Below, in pieces: positions 25,703 to 34,154 of a DNA stretch of 64,000 bases. Numbering within the stretch: position 1 is the first letter of the stretch; every line of letters begins with the position of its first letter. The DNA lies in the NCBI GenBank assembly GCA_964276145.1, contig CAXYDN010000007.1, forward strand, positions 345,167-409,166. The letters run 5' to 3'. The stretch is from SCGC-AAA076-P13 sp964276145 (GTDB lineage: Bacteria; Pseudomonadota; Gammaproteobacteria; Magnimaribacterales; D2472). The position numbers and the translations under genes were made by a program. The notes below the pieces were generated by a model. It was not told the origin of the DNA and did no database searches. It saw nothing but the letters and a program-made list of their open reading frames with translations.

Positions 25703-26514
25703 ACAAAATATCAGTAAAATCACCTGCAAAACTTAATCTATATTTAAAAATAATTTCTAAATTACCAGATAATTATCATGAACTAAGTACGCGATTCCAA
25801 TTAATAGATATCTATGATGATTTATCATTCTCGAACACTGAATCAAATCATATTTCAGTTATTTGCTCAGATAATTCTATCAAAGAAGAAAATAATATTG
25901 TTTATAAAACAGCTATTCATATGCAAAAAATTAATAATGGTGGTGGTGTAAAAATTGAATTAAATAAAGCTATTCCAACAGGGGCTGGTCTTGGGGGCGG
26001 GAGTTCAAATGCAGCATCAACGATTATATTGCTAAATAAGTTATGGGAAATGAATCTTAATTTAAGGCAGATGAAAGATATTGGCAGAGATATTGGAGCT
26101 GATGTACCCTTCTTCATTATTGGAAGAAACGCTTGTGCAACAGGTGTTGGAGATATCTTTGAAGAAATAGGCTCCGACAAATCAAATTATATTGTTATAC
26201 ATCCTAGAATTTTTAATTCTACAAAAGCTATGTTCGATAAATATGATGCTGCAAACTTAGATAAAAAAAATATGGGCATAGATAAACAAAATTCATTTTG
26301 GAGTATTTTTTTAAATGATAACGAGCAAGTTAAAATTTTTTATGAGCAAAATATAAAAAAATATAAAATCTGTTTATCAGGAAGCGGTTCTTCAATGTTT
26401 ATAAAATATAATGATGAGTTAGAAAAAGAGAAAATTTTAAAAATAATTCCTTCTAATTGGAGATTCTTTGAAGCTAAACCATTACAATATTCGCCTTTAG
26501 AGGAGTTTGTGTGA
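25699..26514 (+). CDS. ispE: 4-diphosphocytidyl-2-C-methylerythritol kinase
   Basis: IspE phosphorylates CDP-methylerythritol in the MEP pathway to isoprenoids. It is a GHMP kinase: N-terminal SPAKLNLYLKI, ATP-binding PTGAGLGGGSSNAAS at about 94-108, and a C-terminal LSGSGSSMF motif. The 271 residues are slightly shorter than E. coli (283). It is coupled to lolB by an ATGA overlap, and the tRNA-Gln begins 3 bases after its stop, so the tRNA is probably processed from the same transcript. Confidence 0.96.
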   Translation: MNKISVKSPAKLNLYLKIISKLPDNYHELSTRFQLIDIYDDLSFSNTESNHISVICSDNSIKEENNIVYKTAIHMQKINNGGGVKIELNKAIPTGAGLGGGSSNAASTIILLNKLWEMNLNLRQMKDIGRDIGADVPFFIIGRNACATGVGDIFEEIGSDKSNYIVIHPRIFNSTKAMFDKYDAANLDKKNMGIDKQNSFWSIFLNDNEQVKIFYEQNIKKYKICLSGSGSSMFIKYNDELEKEKILKIIPSNWRFFEAKPLQYSPLEEFV

Positions 26515-26517
26515 CAT

Positions 26518-26592
26518 TGGGGTGTAGCCAAGCGGTAAGGCAACGGGTTTTGATCCCGTCATGCGTAGGTTCGAATCCTACCACCCCAGCCA
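26518..26592 (+). tRNA. tRNA-Gln (anticodon TTG)
   Basis: A complete 75-base cloverleaf with acceptor stem TGGGGTG/CACCCCA, anticodon loop TTTTGAT with TTG, T-loop TTCGAAT and an encoded CCA. It sits between ispE and prs, a conserved place for this tRNA in Gammaproteobacteria. No separate promoter is seen, so it is likely co-transcribed. Confidence 0.97.
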
Positions 26593-26611
26593 TTCTAGAG
26601 AGGAAAAATAA

Positions 26612-27565
26612 ATGACAAAACAAGTTCTAGATTTATTCACCGGAACAGCAAATCCAGAATTAGCTGATGAGGTTTCAAAAATCTTAGGTATTAAAATATC
26701 TAAAGCTGATGTTGGGTACTTTTCTGATGGGGAAATAAAGGTTCAAATTGAGGATAATGTTAGAGGTCATGATACGTTTATTCTTCAGTCCACATGCGCT
26801 CCATCCAATAAAAATTTAATGGAATTAATGTTTCTTGCAGACGCGCTTAAAAGATCATCAGCGTCAAGAATAACTGCAATAGTTCCATATTATGGCTATG
26901 CCAGACAAGATAGAAGGGTCAGGTCCGCAAGAGTTCCAATAAGTGCAAAAGTAGTTGCTGATATGTTCTATTCAGTTGGTATTGATAGAGTTCTTACTGT
27001 AGACCTTCATTCGGAAACAATTCAGGGTTTTTTTGATATGCCTGCAGATAATGTGTATGCAACAAAATTGATGGTTGATGATATCAAAAAAAATAATCCT
27101 GATAATAATATTGTTGTTGTATCCCCTGATGTTGGTGGAGTGGTTCGTTCTAGGGCATTAGCAAAACAACTTAACGATGCTGACTTGGCAATTATTGACA
27201 AGAGAAGAGCTGCAGCAAATCAATCTGAAGTGATGAATATTATTGGTGATATTGAAGGAAAAGTTTGTATTGTTCCAGATGATATTATTGACACTGCTGG
27301 TACTCTTTGTAATGCTGCAAAGGCTCTAAAAGACCATGGTGCTGCTGGGGTTAAAGCTTATATAACTCACCCCGTTCTATCTGGTCCTGCTATAGAAAGA
27401 CTAAATAATTCAGAAATAGACGAACTAGTTGTAACAAATTCAATTCCATTGTCACATGAAGGCAAAAAATGCAGTAAAATACGCGTCATTTCTTTAGGTA
27501 CTACAATTGCTGAATGTATCAAAAGACTAAGTAATGAAGAGTCTCTGAGTGAGATGTTTATATAA
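26612..27565 (+). CDS. prs: ribose-phosphate pyrophosphokinase
   Basis: Prs makes PRPP from ribose 5-phosphate and ATP for nucleotide, His, Trp and NAD synthesis. The 317 residues match E. coli (315). Landmarks are the start LDLFTGTANPELA, the catalytic RQDRR loop, the PRPP-binding DDIIDTAGT and the class I ending. A good ribosome-binding site (GAGAGGA) precedes the ATG. It follows tRNA-Gln and precedes rplY, as in related genomes. Confidence 0.97.
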   Translation: MTKQVLDLFTGTANPELADEVSKILGIKISKADVGYFSDGEIKVQIEDNVRGHDTFILQSTCAPSNKNLMELMFLADALKRSSASRITAIVPYYGYARQDRRVRSARVPISAKVVADMFYSVGIDRVLTVDLHSETIQGFFDMPADNVYATKLMVDDIKKNNPDNNIVVVSPDVGGVVRSRALAKQLNDADLAIIDKRRAAANQSEVMNIIGDIEGKVCIVPDDIIDTAGTLCNAAKALKDHGAAGVKAYITHPVLSGPAIERLNNSEIDELVVTNSIPLSHEGKKCSKIRVISLGTTIAECIKRLSNEESLSEMFI

Positions 27566-27574
27566 GAGGATATT

Positions 27575-28282
27575 ATGAGTGATCAAATAGTTTTAAATGC
27601 TGAAACAAGAGAAAGAACTGGCTCTAATAAAGCTAGAGTTATTAGAAAGGTTGACGGCATGGTCCCTGCTATAGTTTATGGAGATGAAAAAGAATCCTTA
27701 AATCTTAAGCTACATCTTAACGAACTTACTAAGGCATCTCAAAATGAACTTTTTTATACTCAGGTTTTATTAATTAAAAACGGTGACCTTGAGGAGAAAG
27801 TTGTTCTAAAAGAATTACAAAGAGATCCTGCTAAGGGAAAATTTCTTCATGCAGATTTTCAAAGAGTTTCCAGAAAAACTAAACTAAAAGTTATCATCCC
27901 AATGAATTTTATTAATGAAGAAGAATGCGTTGGTGTTAAAAATGATGGTGGTCTTATAACAAAAGCAATTAGAGAAGTTGAGATCATGTGTTTAGCTGGA
28001 AATATTCCTGAATCAATAGATGTTGATGTTACAGATCTTGAGCTTGGAGCATCAATTAGACTAACTGAAGTATCTTTACCTGAAGGATCAGAGATTCCAG
28101 GATTAACTGAAGAAACTGATCAAATGGTTGTTTCTGTTAATGCGCCTAAAGCTGTTGAAGAAGAAGAACCAATTCTTGAAGATGGTGAAGAAGGCGAAGA
28201 AGGAGCTGCTGAAGAAGGTGAAGGCTCTGATGAAGAGACTAATTCAGAAGAAGCTGATAGCGAAGGATCTGAAGAGAGCTAG
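27575..28282 (+). CDS. rplY: 50S ribosomal protein L25 (CTC/TL5 type)
   Basis: L25 binds 5S rRNA. This is the long two-domain CTC/TL5 form: an L25 RNA-binding domain (about 1-95, with SNKARVIRKVDGMVPAIVYG) followed by the beta TL5 C-domain (about 96-185). A strongly acidic tail of roughly 45 residues, mainly Glu, Asp, Gly and Ser, ends the 235-residue protein; E. coli L25 has only 94 residues. A ribosome-binding site (GAGGA) precedes the ATG. The prs-rplY-pth-ychF order is conserved. Confidence 0.95.
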   Translation: MSDQIVLNAETRERTGSNKARVIRKVDGMVPAIVYGDEKESLNLKLHLNELTKASQNELFYTQVLLIKNGDLEEKVVLKELQRDPAKGKFLHADFQRVSRKTKLKVIIPMNFINEEECVGVKNDGGLITKAIREVEIMCLAGNIPESIDVDVTDLELGASIRLTEVSLPEGSEIPGLTEETDQMVVSVNAPKAVEEEEPILEDGEEGEEGAAEEGEGSDEETNSEEADSEGSEES

Positions 28283-28287
28283 AAGCA

Positions 28288-28854
28288 GTGCATAAGCTTT
28301 GTTTTATTGGTCTTGGCAACCCAGGATCGAAATATGACAATACTCGTCACAATATTGGTAAAGATTGGTTAATCAAATTAAGTGAATCTTATTGCGATAA
28401 CTTTATTAAAAAATCCAAACTAGAAGCGGAAATAACACAATCTAGGTCAGATGAAATTCTTTGGATAATTCCAGATAATTATGTGAATAATAGTGGTAAA
28501 ACTATTTCTAAAGTAATCAAAAATACAAATCTACCAAAAAATAAAATGATTATTCTTCATGATGATTTGGACCTTAATCCAGGGGAAGTAAGGTTAAAAG
28601 AAGGTGGAGGCCATGGTGGCCATAATGGATTAAGAGATATTTTTGAAAAAACAGGCTCAAAAGATTATATGAGAATTAGAATTGGCGTTGGTCATCCCGG
28701 AGATAAAGATCTTGTATCTGACTGGGTATTAAATAAATTTCATCCTACAGATAAAGAATACCTTAATAAGGCATATGAGTTATTTGCATCAAACTTTGAT
28801 TTAATATGTGATCAAGAATTCTCTCAAGCACAAAAAGCTCTTCATACAAGATAA
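28288..28854 (+). CDS. pth: peptidyl-tRNA hydrolase
   Basis: Pth releases peptides from peptidyl-tRNA that dropped off the ribosome. The catalytic residues Asn11 and His21 lie in GLGNPGSKYDNTRHNIG, and the HDDLDL motif and GGGHGGHNGLRD loop are present. The 188 residues match E. coli (194). The start is GTG, 5 bases after the rplY stop; this start is right because GTG is followed at once by the conserved strand. Confidence 0.97.
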   Translation: MHKLCFIGLGNPGSKYDNTRHNIGKDWLIKLSESYCDNFIKKSKLEAEITQSRSDEILWIIPDNYVNNSGKTISKVIKNTNLPKNKMIILHDDLDLNPGEVRLKEGGGHGGHNGLRDIFEKTGSKDYMRIRIGVGHPGDKDLVSDWVLNKFHPTDKEYLNKAYELFASNFDLICDQEFSQAQKALHTR

Positions 28855-28855
28855 T

Positions 28856-29944
28856 ATGGGATTCAAGTGCGGCATAATTGGACTTCCTAATGTAGGCAAA
28901 TCTACCCTTTTCAATGCATTAACAAAGTCCTCAATACCTGCCGAAAACTTTCCTTTTTGTACTATTGAGCCTAATGTCGGCAAAGTGCCACTTCCTGATC
29001 AAAGGCTAAAACAACTTAATGATATCGTTAATTCAAAAAAAATAATTCCTGCGAGTCTAGATCTGGTTGATATTGCAGGACTTGTTAAAGGAGCATCTCA
29101 AGGCGAAGGTCTTGGTAATGCATTTCTGTCTAATATCAGAGAAATGAATGCACTTGCTCATGTGGTGAGGTGTTTTGATGATGAAAATATTACTCATGTG
29201 GATGGCTCTATCGATCCTGTAAGAGATGCTGAGATTATTAATCTTGAACTAATTATGTCAGATTTGGAAACCATTTCTAAAAGACTTTTAAAGTGTGAAA
29301 AACTTATCAAAACAAATGATAAAAAAAATAAAATCGAGCATGCTCTACTTTTAAAAATTAAGAATGATTTAGACCAAGGTAAATTAATAAATTTAGAAAG
29401 TTTTAATGAGGAAGAAATAACAGTAATTAAAGGGTTTCAGTTATTAAGTTCTAAGCCTACATTTTATATTGCAAATATTTCAGATGATGGCTCCTCAAAA
29501 GATGCTCTTAGTAAATTAGAGTCCTTTGCTACTCAATCTGGGAATACGGTTATACCAACCTCTATAAAAATAGAGCAAGAAATAGCCTTATTGGAAGATG
29601 AGGAAAGAAAAGAATATCTAGAGCTTATGGATATGGATGAGCCTGTGCTTAATAAAATTATTTTTAAAGGATATGAGATCTTGGGACTTCAAACATATTT
29701 TACAGCTGGTCCTCAGGAAATAAGAGCATGGACAATTAAAAAAAATGCTACAGCACCAAATGCTGCTGGTGTCATTCATACAGATTTTGAAAGAGGTTTT
29801 ATTAAAGCTGAGGTAATAAGTTTTGATGATTATATTTCCTGTAATGGAGAGTCAGGGTCAAAAGAAAAAGGAAAATTGAGACTAGAGGGAAAAGAGTATC
29901 TTGTAAGAGATGGAGATGTTGTCCACTTTAAATTTAATGTTTAA
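28856..29944 (+). CDS. ychF: redox-regulated ribosome-binding ATPase YchF
   Basis: YchF (EngD, Ola1 family) is an Obg-like P-loop protein that prefers ATP and binds ribosomes. The G1 motif is GLPNVGKSTLFNAL, G3 is DIAGLVKGASQGEGLGN, and the specificity segment is YIANIS in place of the GTPase NKxD. A C-terminal TGS domain follows (about 275-362). From the ATG at 28856 it is 362 residues (E. coli 363); upstream in-frame ATGs fall inside pth. It follows pth by 1 base, as in E. coli. Confidence 0.97.
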   Translation: MGFKCGIIGLPNVGKSTLFNALTKSSIPAENFPFCTIEPNVGKVPLPDQRLKQLNDIVNSKKIIPASLDLVDIAGLVKGASQGEGLGNAFLSNIREMNALAHVVRCFDDENITHVDGSIDPVRDAEIINLELIMSDLETISKRLLKCEKLIKTNDKKNKIEHALLLKIKNDLDQGKLINLESFNEEEITVIKGFQLLSSKPTFYIANISDDGSSKDALSKLESFATQSGNTVIPTSIKIEQEIALLEDEERKEYLELMDMDEPVLNKIIFKGYEILGLQTYFTAGPQEIRAWTIKKNATAPNAAGVIHTDFERGFIKAEVISFDDYISCNGESGSKEKGKLRLEGKEYLVRDGDVVHFKFNV

Positions 29945-29961
29945 AGTTGATTAAAAAAATG

Positions 29962-29989
29962 TTGACTCTTAGATTCTAGGACTTATCAT
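29962..29989 (+). promoter_or_regulatory. sigma-70 promoter of tRNA-Met
   Basis: TTGACT (29962-29967), 16 bases and TATCAT (29984-29989) form a good sigma-70 promoter. Transcription should start near 29997, just before the tRNA at 29999. Confidence 0.6.
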
Positions 29990-29998
29990 TCAACGATT

Positions 29999-30075
29999 GG
30001 CTATGTAGCTCAGATGGTTAGAGCACAGCACTCATAACGCTGGGGTCGGTGGTTCAATTCCACCCATAGCCACCA
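29999..30075 (+). tRNA. tRNA-Met (elongator, anticodon CAT)
   Basis: A complete 77-base tRNA with acceptor stem GGCTATG/CATAGCC, anticodon loop CTCATAA and encoded CCA. The paired first base (G1-C72) marks it as the elongator, in contrast to the initiator at 38.8 kb. The CAT anticodon could also belong to tRNA-Ile2 (lysidine-modified), but the body resembles elongator methionine tRNA. Confidence 0.93.
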
Positions 30076-30148
30076 CTATAAGAAAATTTTATTAATTATA
30101 TTTTTTGAGGTAAGAAGGTATCTTTCTTACGCTTGCTAAGCTGTATGC

Positions 30149-30382
30149 CTAGTCTTTTTTGAGATAGCTTAAAATAATAATTACAGATACCAATACCAAG
30201 AGACCATCTTCTCCGAGCATATTTAGTATATTTGAAACATTATTATAGACATCTCCAACAAATGGTGTGTCTGGCCCAAAAATTATACCCAAAAGCAAAG
30301 ATACAATTACTAATGGAATTAATAATTTTGTTACTTTGTTAAGGAAAGTTGTAAGGCTAGCTAGTGTGACTTTAAAGTTCAT
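30149..30382 (-). CDS. small membrane protein of unknown function (paralogue 2)
   Basis: I do not recognise this 77-residue protein. It has a basic, Thr-rich N-terminus, a hydrophobic helix (about 20-36), a short polar loop with FGPDTPFVGDV and a second hydrophobic helix (about 59-73) ending in LSYLKKD. It is similar to the 71-residue product encoded just upstream: both share FG-D, DV--N(I/V)(S/T), a Gly before the second helix, and an LS-(L/V)K ending. The ATG has no Shine-Dalgarno sequence and stands only 10 bases after the U-tract of a terminator, so expression needs read-through or a promoter inside the hairpin. Confidence 0.65.
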   Translation of the reverse strand: MNFKVTLASLTTFLNKVTKLLIPLVIVSLLLGIIFGPDTPFVGDVYNNVSNILNMLGEDGLLVLVSVIIILSYLKKD

Positions 30383-30390
30383 ATATTTTT

Positions 30391-30426
30391 ATAAAAAAGC
30401 TAAGAAGAGCCTAAGCCCTTCTTAGC
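30391..30426 (-). terminator. rho-independent terminator after the 71-residue gene
   Basis: On the minus strand a 12-bp stem (arms at 30415-30426 and 30399-30410, one mismatch) with a 4-base loop is followed by six T. It stands 14 bases after the stop of the 71-residue gene and just ahead of the 77-residue gene. Confidence 0.8.
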
Positions 30427-30440
30427 AAGAGGTTAAGCAA

Positions 30441-30656
30441 TTACTTAACAAGGCTCATTAGAACTGCTAGAACAAGTAGTCCAACAACGCCATTAGTAGC
30501 TAAACTTTCAACAAGTGAAGTTATATTACCAATTACGTCTAGTCCAAGCATATCACCGAAAGCTAAGCTTCCAACAATACCAAGTCCTAAAATTCCAATT
30601 ATGACGCTTGTTAGGTTACTAACTAGGTCGCCTATCATTCTCCATGCATTATCCAT
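30441..30656 (-). CDS. small membrane protein of unknown function (paralogue 1)
   Basis: I do not recognise this 71-residue protein. It has a short amphipathic start (MDNAWRMIGDLVSNL), a hydrophobic helix (about 16-33), a loop with FGDMLGLDVIGN, and a hydrophobic C-terminal helix (about 55-70) ending MSLVK. It resembles the neighbouring 77-residue protein along its last 40 residues. The start at 30656 is chosen because a strong run GGGGGG stands 8 bases before the ATG; a longer open frame upstream runs into the pnp terminator. It lies between two hairpins and so is probably its own transcription unit, likely well translated. Confidence 0.75.
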   Translation of the reverse strand: MDNAWRMIGDLVSNLTSVIIGILGLGIVGSLAFGDMLGLDVIGNITSLVESLATNGVVGLLVLAVLMSLVK

Positions 30657-30741
30657 AATATTCCCCCCTATTAGGTTTTTTTTATGTTTTGCAGCTTCTA
30701 TCTGACCATAAAAAGTAAAATGGAGCAAATTTTGTGAATAA

Positions 30742-30775
30742 AAAAAACCCAAAAATTTGACTTTTTGGGTTTTTT
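30742..30775 (-). terminator. rho-independent terminator after pnp
   Basis: The sequence forms a 14-bp inverted repeat (30742-30755 with 30762-30775) around a central GGG/CCC, with a 6-base loop and T-runs on both strands. It lies 23 bases beyond the pnp stop and ends the rimP-to-pnp operon. Confidence 0.75.
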
Positions 30776-30797
30776 AAAATAATAGAGCTATTTTTAC

Positions 30798-32933
30798 TTA
30801 TTCTTCTGGGGTTTCTTCTTCAGATTCTTCCTTTTTGGCTTCTTCTTTAGCAATTAAAGCCTTTACAGATAGTTTCATCTTACCTCTATCAAAACCTATT
30901 AGTTTTACATCGATTTCCTGACCTTCGGACAGAACAGCACTAACATCCTCCGTTCTTTCGTGAGCAATTTCTGAAATATGCAGCAGCCCATCTTTACCAG
31001 GAAGAATGTTTACAAAAGCTCCAAAATCAACAATTTTAACTACAGTACCTTTATATACTTTATCTAATTCAGGTTCTTCTAAAATACCTTCAATGATTTC
31101 TAGACATTCCTGCATTGACGATTGATTTTGACCAAATACAGATACTGTTCCATCGTCTTCAACGTCAACAGTTGCACCTGTTTTCTCCTGCATACCCTTG
31201 ATAACTGCCCCGCCCTTGCCAATGATCTCTTTAATCTTATCTTTATCAACCATAAATGTTTTCATAGCTGGAGCATTTTCTGAGAGCTCTTTAGGCGAAG
31301 CTATAGCTTCGTTCATAATACCTAATATATGATGAATTGCTGTCTTAGCTTTTGTTAAAGCTGATTCCATGATATCTGCTGTAATTCCTTGAATTTTAAT
31401 ATCCATCTGAAGTGCTGTTATGCCATTTTCAGTTCCAGCAACTTTAAAATCCATATCTCCTAAATGATCTTCATCACCTAAAATATCTGTTAGTACGGCA
31501 AAATCATCACCCTCTTTAATTAAGCCCATTGCTATACCTGCTACTGGGCTTGATATTGGAACTCCAGCATCCATTAGTGATAACGAAGTACCACAAACAG
31601 AAGCCATTGAGCTTGAACCATTTGATTCTGTAATTTCTGAAACTACTCTCATTGTATAACCAAAATCAGTTACATCAGGAAGTACTGCTTTAATTGCTCT
31701 TTTAGCTAAATTACCATGTCCAATTTCTCTTCTCTTAGGTCCCATAGGCATGCCAATCTCACCAACACTATATGCAGGAAAATTGTAATGAAGCATAAAG
31801 TTATCTGTACCTTGACCTTCAATTGCTTCGATTCTTTGGGCATCTCTTGAGGATCCCAAAGTGGCAACTACTATTGCCTGAGTTTCCCCTCTCGTGAATA
31901 AAGAAGAACCATGAGCACTAGGCAGCACATCAGTTTCAATAAAGATTGGTCTAACAGTATCAGTATCTCTTCCATCAATTCTTGGTTGATTACTTAATAT
32001 ATTTTTTCTAACTATATCTTTTTCTAAATTTTTGAATGCGCCTAAAACCTTACCAAGTTGAATTTCATCAGCATCTGGGTAAGAGTTAACTATATCTTCT
32101 TTTATAGAACTTATAGCAGATGAACGTTCTGATTTATCTTTTATAGTGAAAGCTTCAGTTATTTGATTTGTATACTTTTCTGTTAATTCAGAATAATAGA
32201 CTGGAGTTTCTTCGTCTGCACTTATTACCCAATCTTCTTTACCAGCTTTGTCCTTAAGCTCTAGACATGCATTGATTACTGCTTGCATTTCTTGATGGCC
32301 ATATAGAACAGCACCTAACATTAAATCTTCGTTAAGTTCATTTGCTTCTGATTCAACCATAAGAACTGCCTTCTCTGTTCCGGCAACAACCATATCTAAA
32401 TATGATGTTTCTTGTTGTTCAAAAGATGGATTTAAAACATAGTTGCCATCAATAAAACCTACTCTTGCAGCGCCCATAGGCCCATCAAAAGGAACCCCTG
32501 CAACACATAAAGCAGCAGATGCACCAATCATTGCAGCTATATCTGGATTCTGATCTTTACCAGAAGACATGACTGTACAAAATATTTGAACTTCATTCTT
32601 AAACCCTTCTGGGAATAAAGGTCTGATAGGTCTGTCTATTAGTCTTGAAGTTAATGTTTCTCTTTCTGTTGGTCTTGCTTCTCTTTTAAAAAATCCTCCA
32701 GGAATAACTCCTGTTGAATAAAATTTCTCTTGATAAAAAACTGCTAGAGGGAAGAAATCCTTTTTAGGATCAGCTTCTTTTTTTGCAACTACTGTTGTTA
32801 ATACTACCAAGTCGCCAATAGTGACAACTACAGCGGCAGTTGCTTGTCTTGCGACTTTATTTGTTTCTAATTTTACTGTTTGATTTCCATACTGGAACTC
32901 TACCGATGTAGATTCTAATTTATTATTTTCCAC
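30798..32933 (-). CDS. pnp: polyribonucleotide nucleotidyltransferase
   Basis: PNPase is a phosphorolytic 3'-5' exoribonuclease of the RNA degradosome. Two RNase PH domains (about 1-150 and 310-545) are followed by a KH domain (IKEIIGKGGAVIKGM, about 560-615) and an S1 domain (VYKGTVVKIVDFGAFV, about 620-695), ending in a Glu/Lys-rich tail. The 711 residues equal E. coli PNPase. The start is GTG behind an AAGGA ribosome-binding site. It follows rpsO, as usual. Confidence 0.98.
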   Translation of the reverse strand: MENNKLESTSVEFQYGNQTVKLETNKVARQATAAVVVTIGDLVVLTTVVAKKEADPKKDFFPLAVFYQEKFYSTGVIPGGFFKREARPTERETLTSRLIDRPIRPLFPEGFKNEVQIFCTVMSSGKDQNPDIAAMIGASAALCVAGVPFDGPMGAARVGFIDGNYVLNPSFEQQETSYLDMVVAGTEKAVLMVESEANELNEDLMLGAVLYGHQEMQAVINACLELKDKAGKEDWVISADEETPVYYSELTEKYTNQITEAFTIKDKSERSSAISSIKEDIVNSYPDADEIQLGKVLGAFKNLEKDIVRKNILSNQPRIDGRDTDTVRPIFIETDVLPSAHGSSLFTRGETQAIVVATLGSSRDAQRIEAIEGQGTDNFMLHYNFPAYSVGEIGMPMGPKRREIGHGNLAKRAIKAVLPDVTDFGYTMRVVSEITESNGSSSMASVCGTSLSLMDAGVPISSPVAGIAMGLIKEGDDFAVLTDILGDEDHLGDMDFKVAGTENGITALQMDIKIQGITADIMESALTKAKTAIHHILGIMNEAIASPKELSENAPAMKTFMVDKDKIKEIIGKGGAVIKGMQEKTGATVDVEDDGTVSVFGQNQSSMQECLEIIEGILEEPELDKVYKGTVVKIVDFGAFVNILPGKDGLLHISEIAHERTEDVSAVLSEGQEIDVKLIGFDRGKMKLSVKALIAKEEAKKEESEEETPEE

Positions 32934-32957
32934 GATTTTCCTTTTATTATTTTGTTT

Positions 32958-33227
32958 TTAACCTCTAAGCTTAAGTTGTTTTACAACTTCTTTATAGCTA
33001 TCTGAATTTTTTCTTTTTAGATAAGCTAAAAGTTTTCTTCTTAGATTAACCATTCTTATTAAACCTGTTCTTGAATGGTGGTCTTTTTTATGTTCTTTGA
33101 AATGACTTTGTAATTTATTAATATTTTCTGTTAACAATGCTATTTGAACTTCAGGAGATCCTGTGTCATTGTCTGTTCTTTGAAATTTTCCTACAATTTT
33201 TTCTTTTTCTTTAGCTATAAGTGCCAT
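32958..33227 (-). CDS. rpsO: 30S ribosomal protein S15
   Basis: S15 binds the 16S rRNA central domain early in assembly. The 89 residues match E. coli; conserved parts are NDTGSPEVQIALLTENI, HKKDHHSRTGLIRMVNLRRKLL and the C-terminal helix. A clear GAGGAA ribosome-binding site precedes the ATG. An 87-base gap separates it from truB and may hold its own promoter, though no strong one is seen. Confidence 0.98.
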   Translation of the reverse strand: MALIAKEKEKIVGKFQRTDNDTGSPEVQIALLTENINKLQSHFKEHKKDHHSRTGLIRMVNLRRKLLAYLKRKNSDSYKEVVKQLKLRG

Positions 33228-33314
33228 ATTAATATTCCTCGATGTACATTTATTAATTAACGCAAACCTCGTACAACTAAAGTAAGCGTGCGAATCTTAA
33301 TACTTATCTAGGTA

Positions 33315-34154
33315 TTAAACAAGTCGTTTAAGGGCTAAAACAGAGTTTGAGACCATTCCTAAACCAAGAAATTTTTTTGAAGAATCGTATATCTTATATG
33401 TGTCATCTTCTAGATTTATTTCTTCTATCTTTACTCCATTCATAAAAAATTTTGTTTGATTTGAATCTAATTGAATTTCAGATAATTCTGAGAATGCCTC
33501 TTCAATGGTAATTAATTTATTAAGTTCAATATTTTCAATAGTCATTGCATTTTTTATATTAAAAATTCCTTGAGATAACCTTCTAAGAGCAGATAGATGA
33601 CCGCCAGAATTAAGCTTATCACCCAGGTCTCTCGCTATTGATCTGATATATGTTCCTTTTGAGCAGTGAACTATAAATGAGCATTTATTATGCTCACATA
33701 TAATATTTTCAATGGAGAAAATATTAATCTCCCTGGGTGGTTTGGATATAAATTCACCCTCTCGCGCATATTTATAAAGTGGTTTGCCTTTATGTTTTAA
33801 TGCTGAAAAAAAAGGTGCTGTCTGCATAGATTGTCCAATAAATGATGCCAGTGATTTATTTATATCTTTTTCATTAGGGATAATATCGGATGAACTAATT
33901 ATATTTCCCATAGCATCATCTGTATCTGTTGAAGAACCAAGTTGAATTGAAGCATCGTAAGATTTATCAGATTCTAAAAAATAGCTTGAAAATTTAGTAG
34001 CTCTATTAATTGCCAAAATCATCAAACCAGTTGCCATTGGGTCTAAAGTTCCTAAATGACCAACTTTTTTTATCGAAAGTGACTTTTTAACCTTTTGAAC
34101 GAGTTGATTTGAGGATATGCCTTTCTCTTTATCAAGGAGTAAAAAACCATCCAT
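33315..34154 (-). CDS. truB: tRNA pseudouridine-55 synthase
   Basis: TruB makes pseudouridine 55 in the T-loop of tRNAs. The catalytic Asp38 is in HLGTLDPMATGLM, and the KGTYIRSIARDLG motif is present. At 279 residues it is shorter than E. coli (314), with a reduced C-terminal PUA part. Its ATG overlaps the rbfA stop by one base. Confidence 0.96.
   Translation of the reverse strand: MDGFLLLDKEKGISSNQLVQKVKKSLSIKKVGHLGTLDPMATGLMILAINRATKFSSYFLESDKSYDASIQLGSSTDTDDAMGNIISSSDIIPNEKDINKSLASFIGQSMQTAPFFSALKHKGKPLYKYAREGEFISKPPREINIFSIENIICEHNKCSFIVHCSKGTYIRSIARDLGDKLNSGGHLSALRRLSQGIFNIKNAMTIENIELNKLITIEEAFSELSEIQLDSNQTKFFMNGVKIEEINLEDDTYKIYDSSKKFLGLGMVSNSVLALKRLV

Noticed and set aside
30097..30142. 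Small hairpin GTAAGAA...TTCTTAC downstream of tRNA-Met as a terminator
   Set aside because: No T-run follows the stem in either direction, so it is not a convincing terminator.
30657..30752. N-terminal extension of the 71-residue protein
   Set aside because: It would start inside the pnp terminator, and a strong ribosome-binding site stands just before the inner ATG at 30656.
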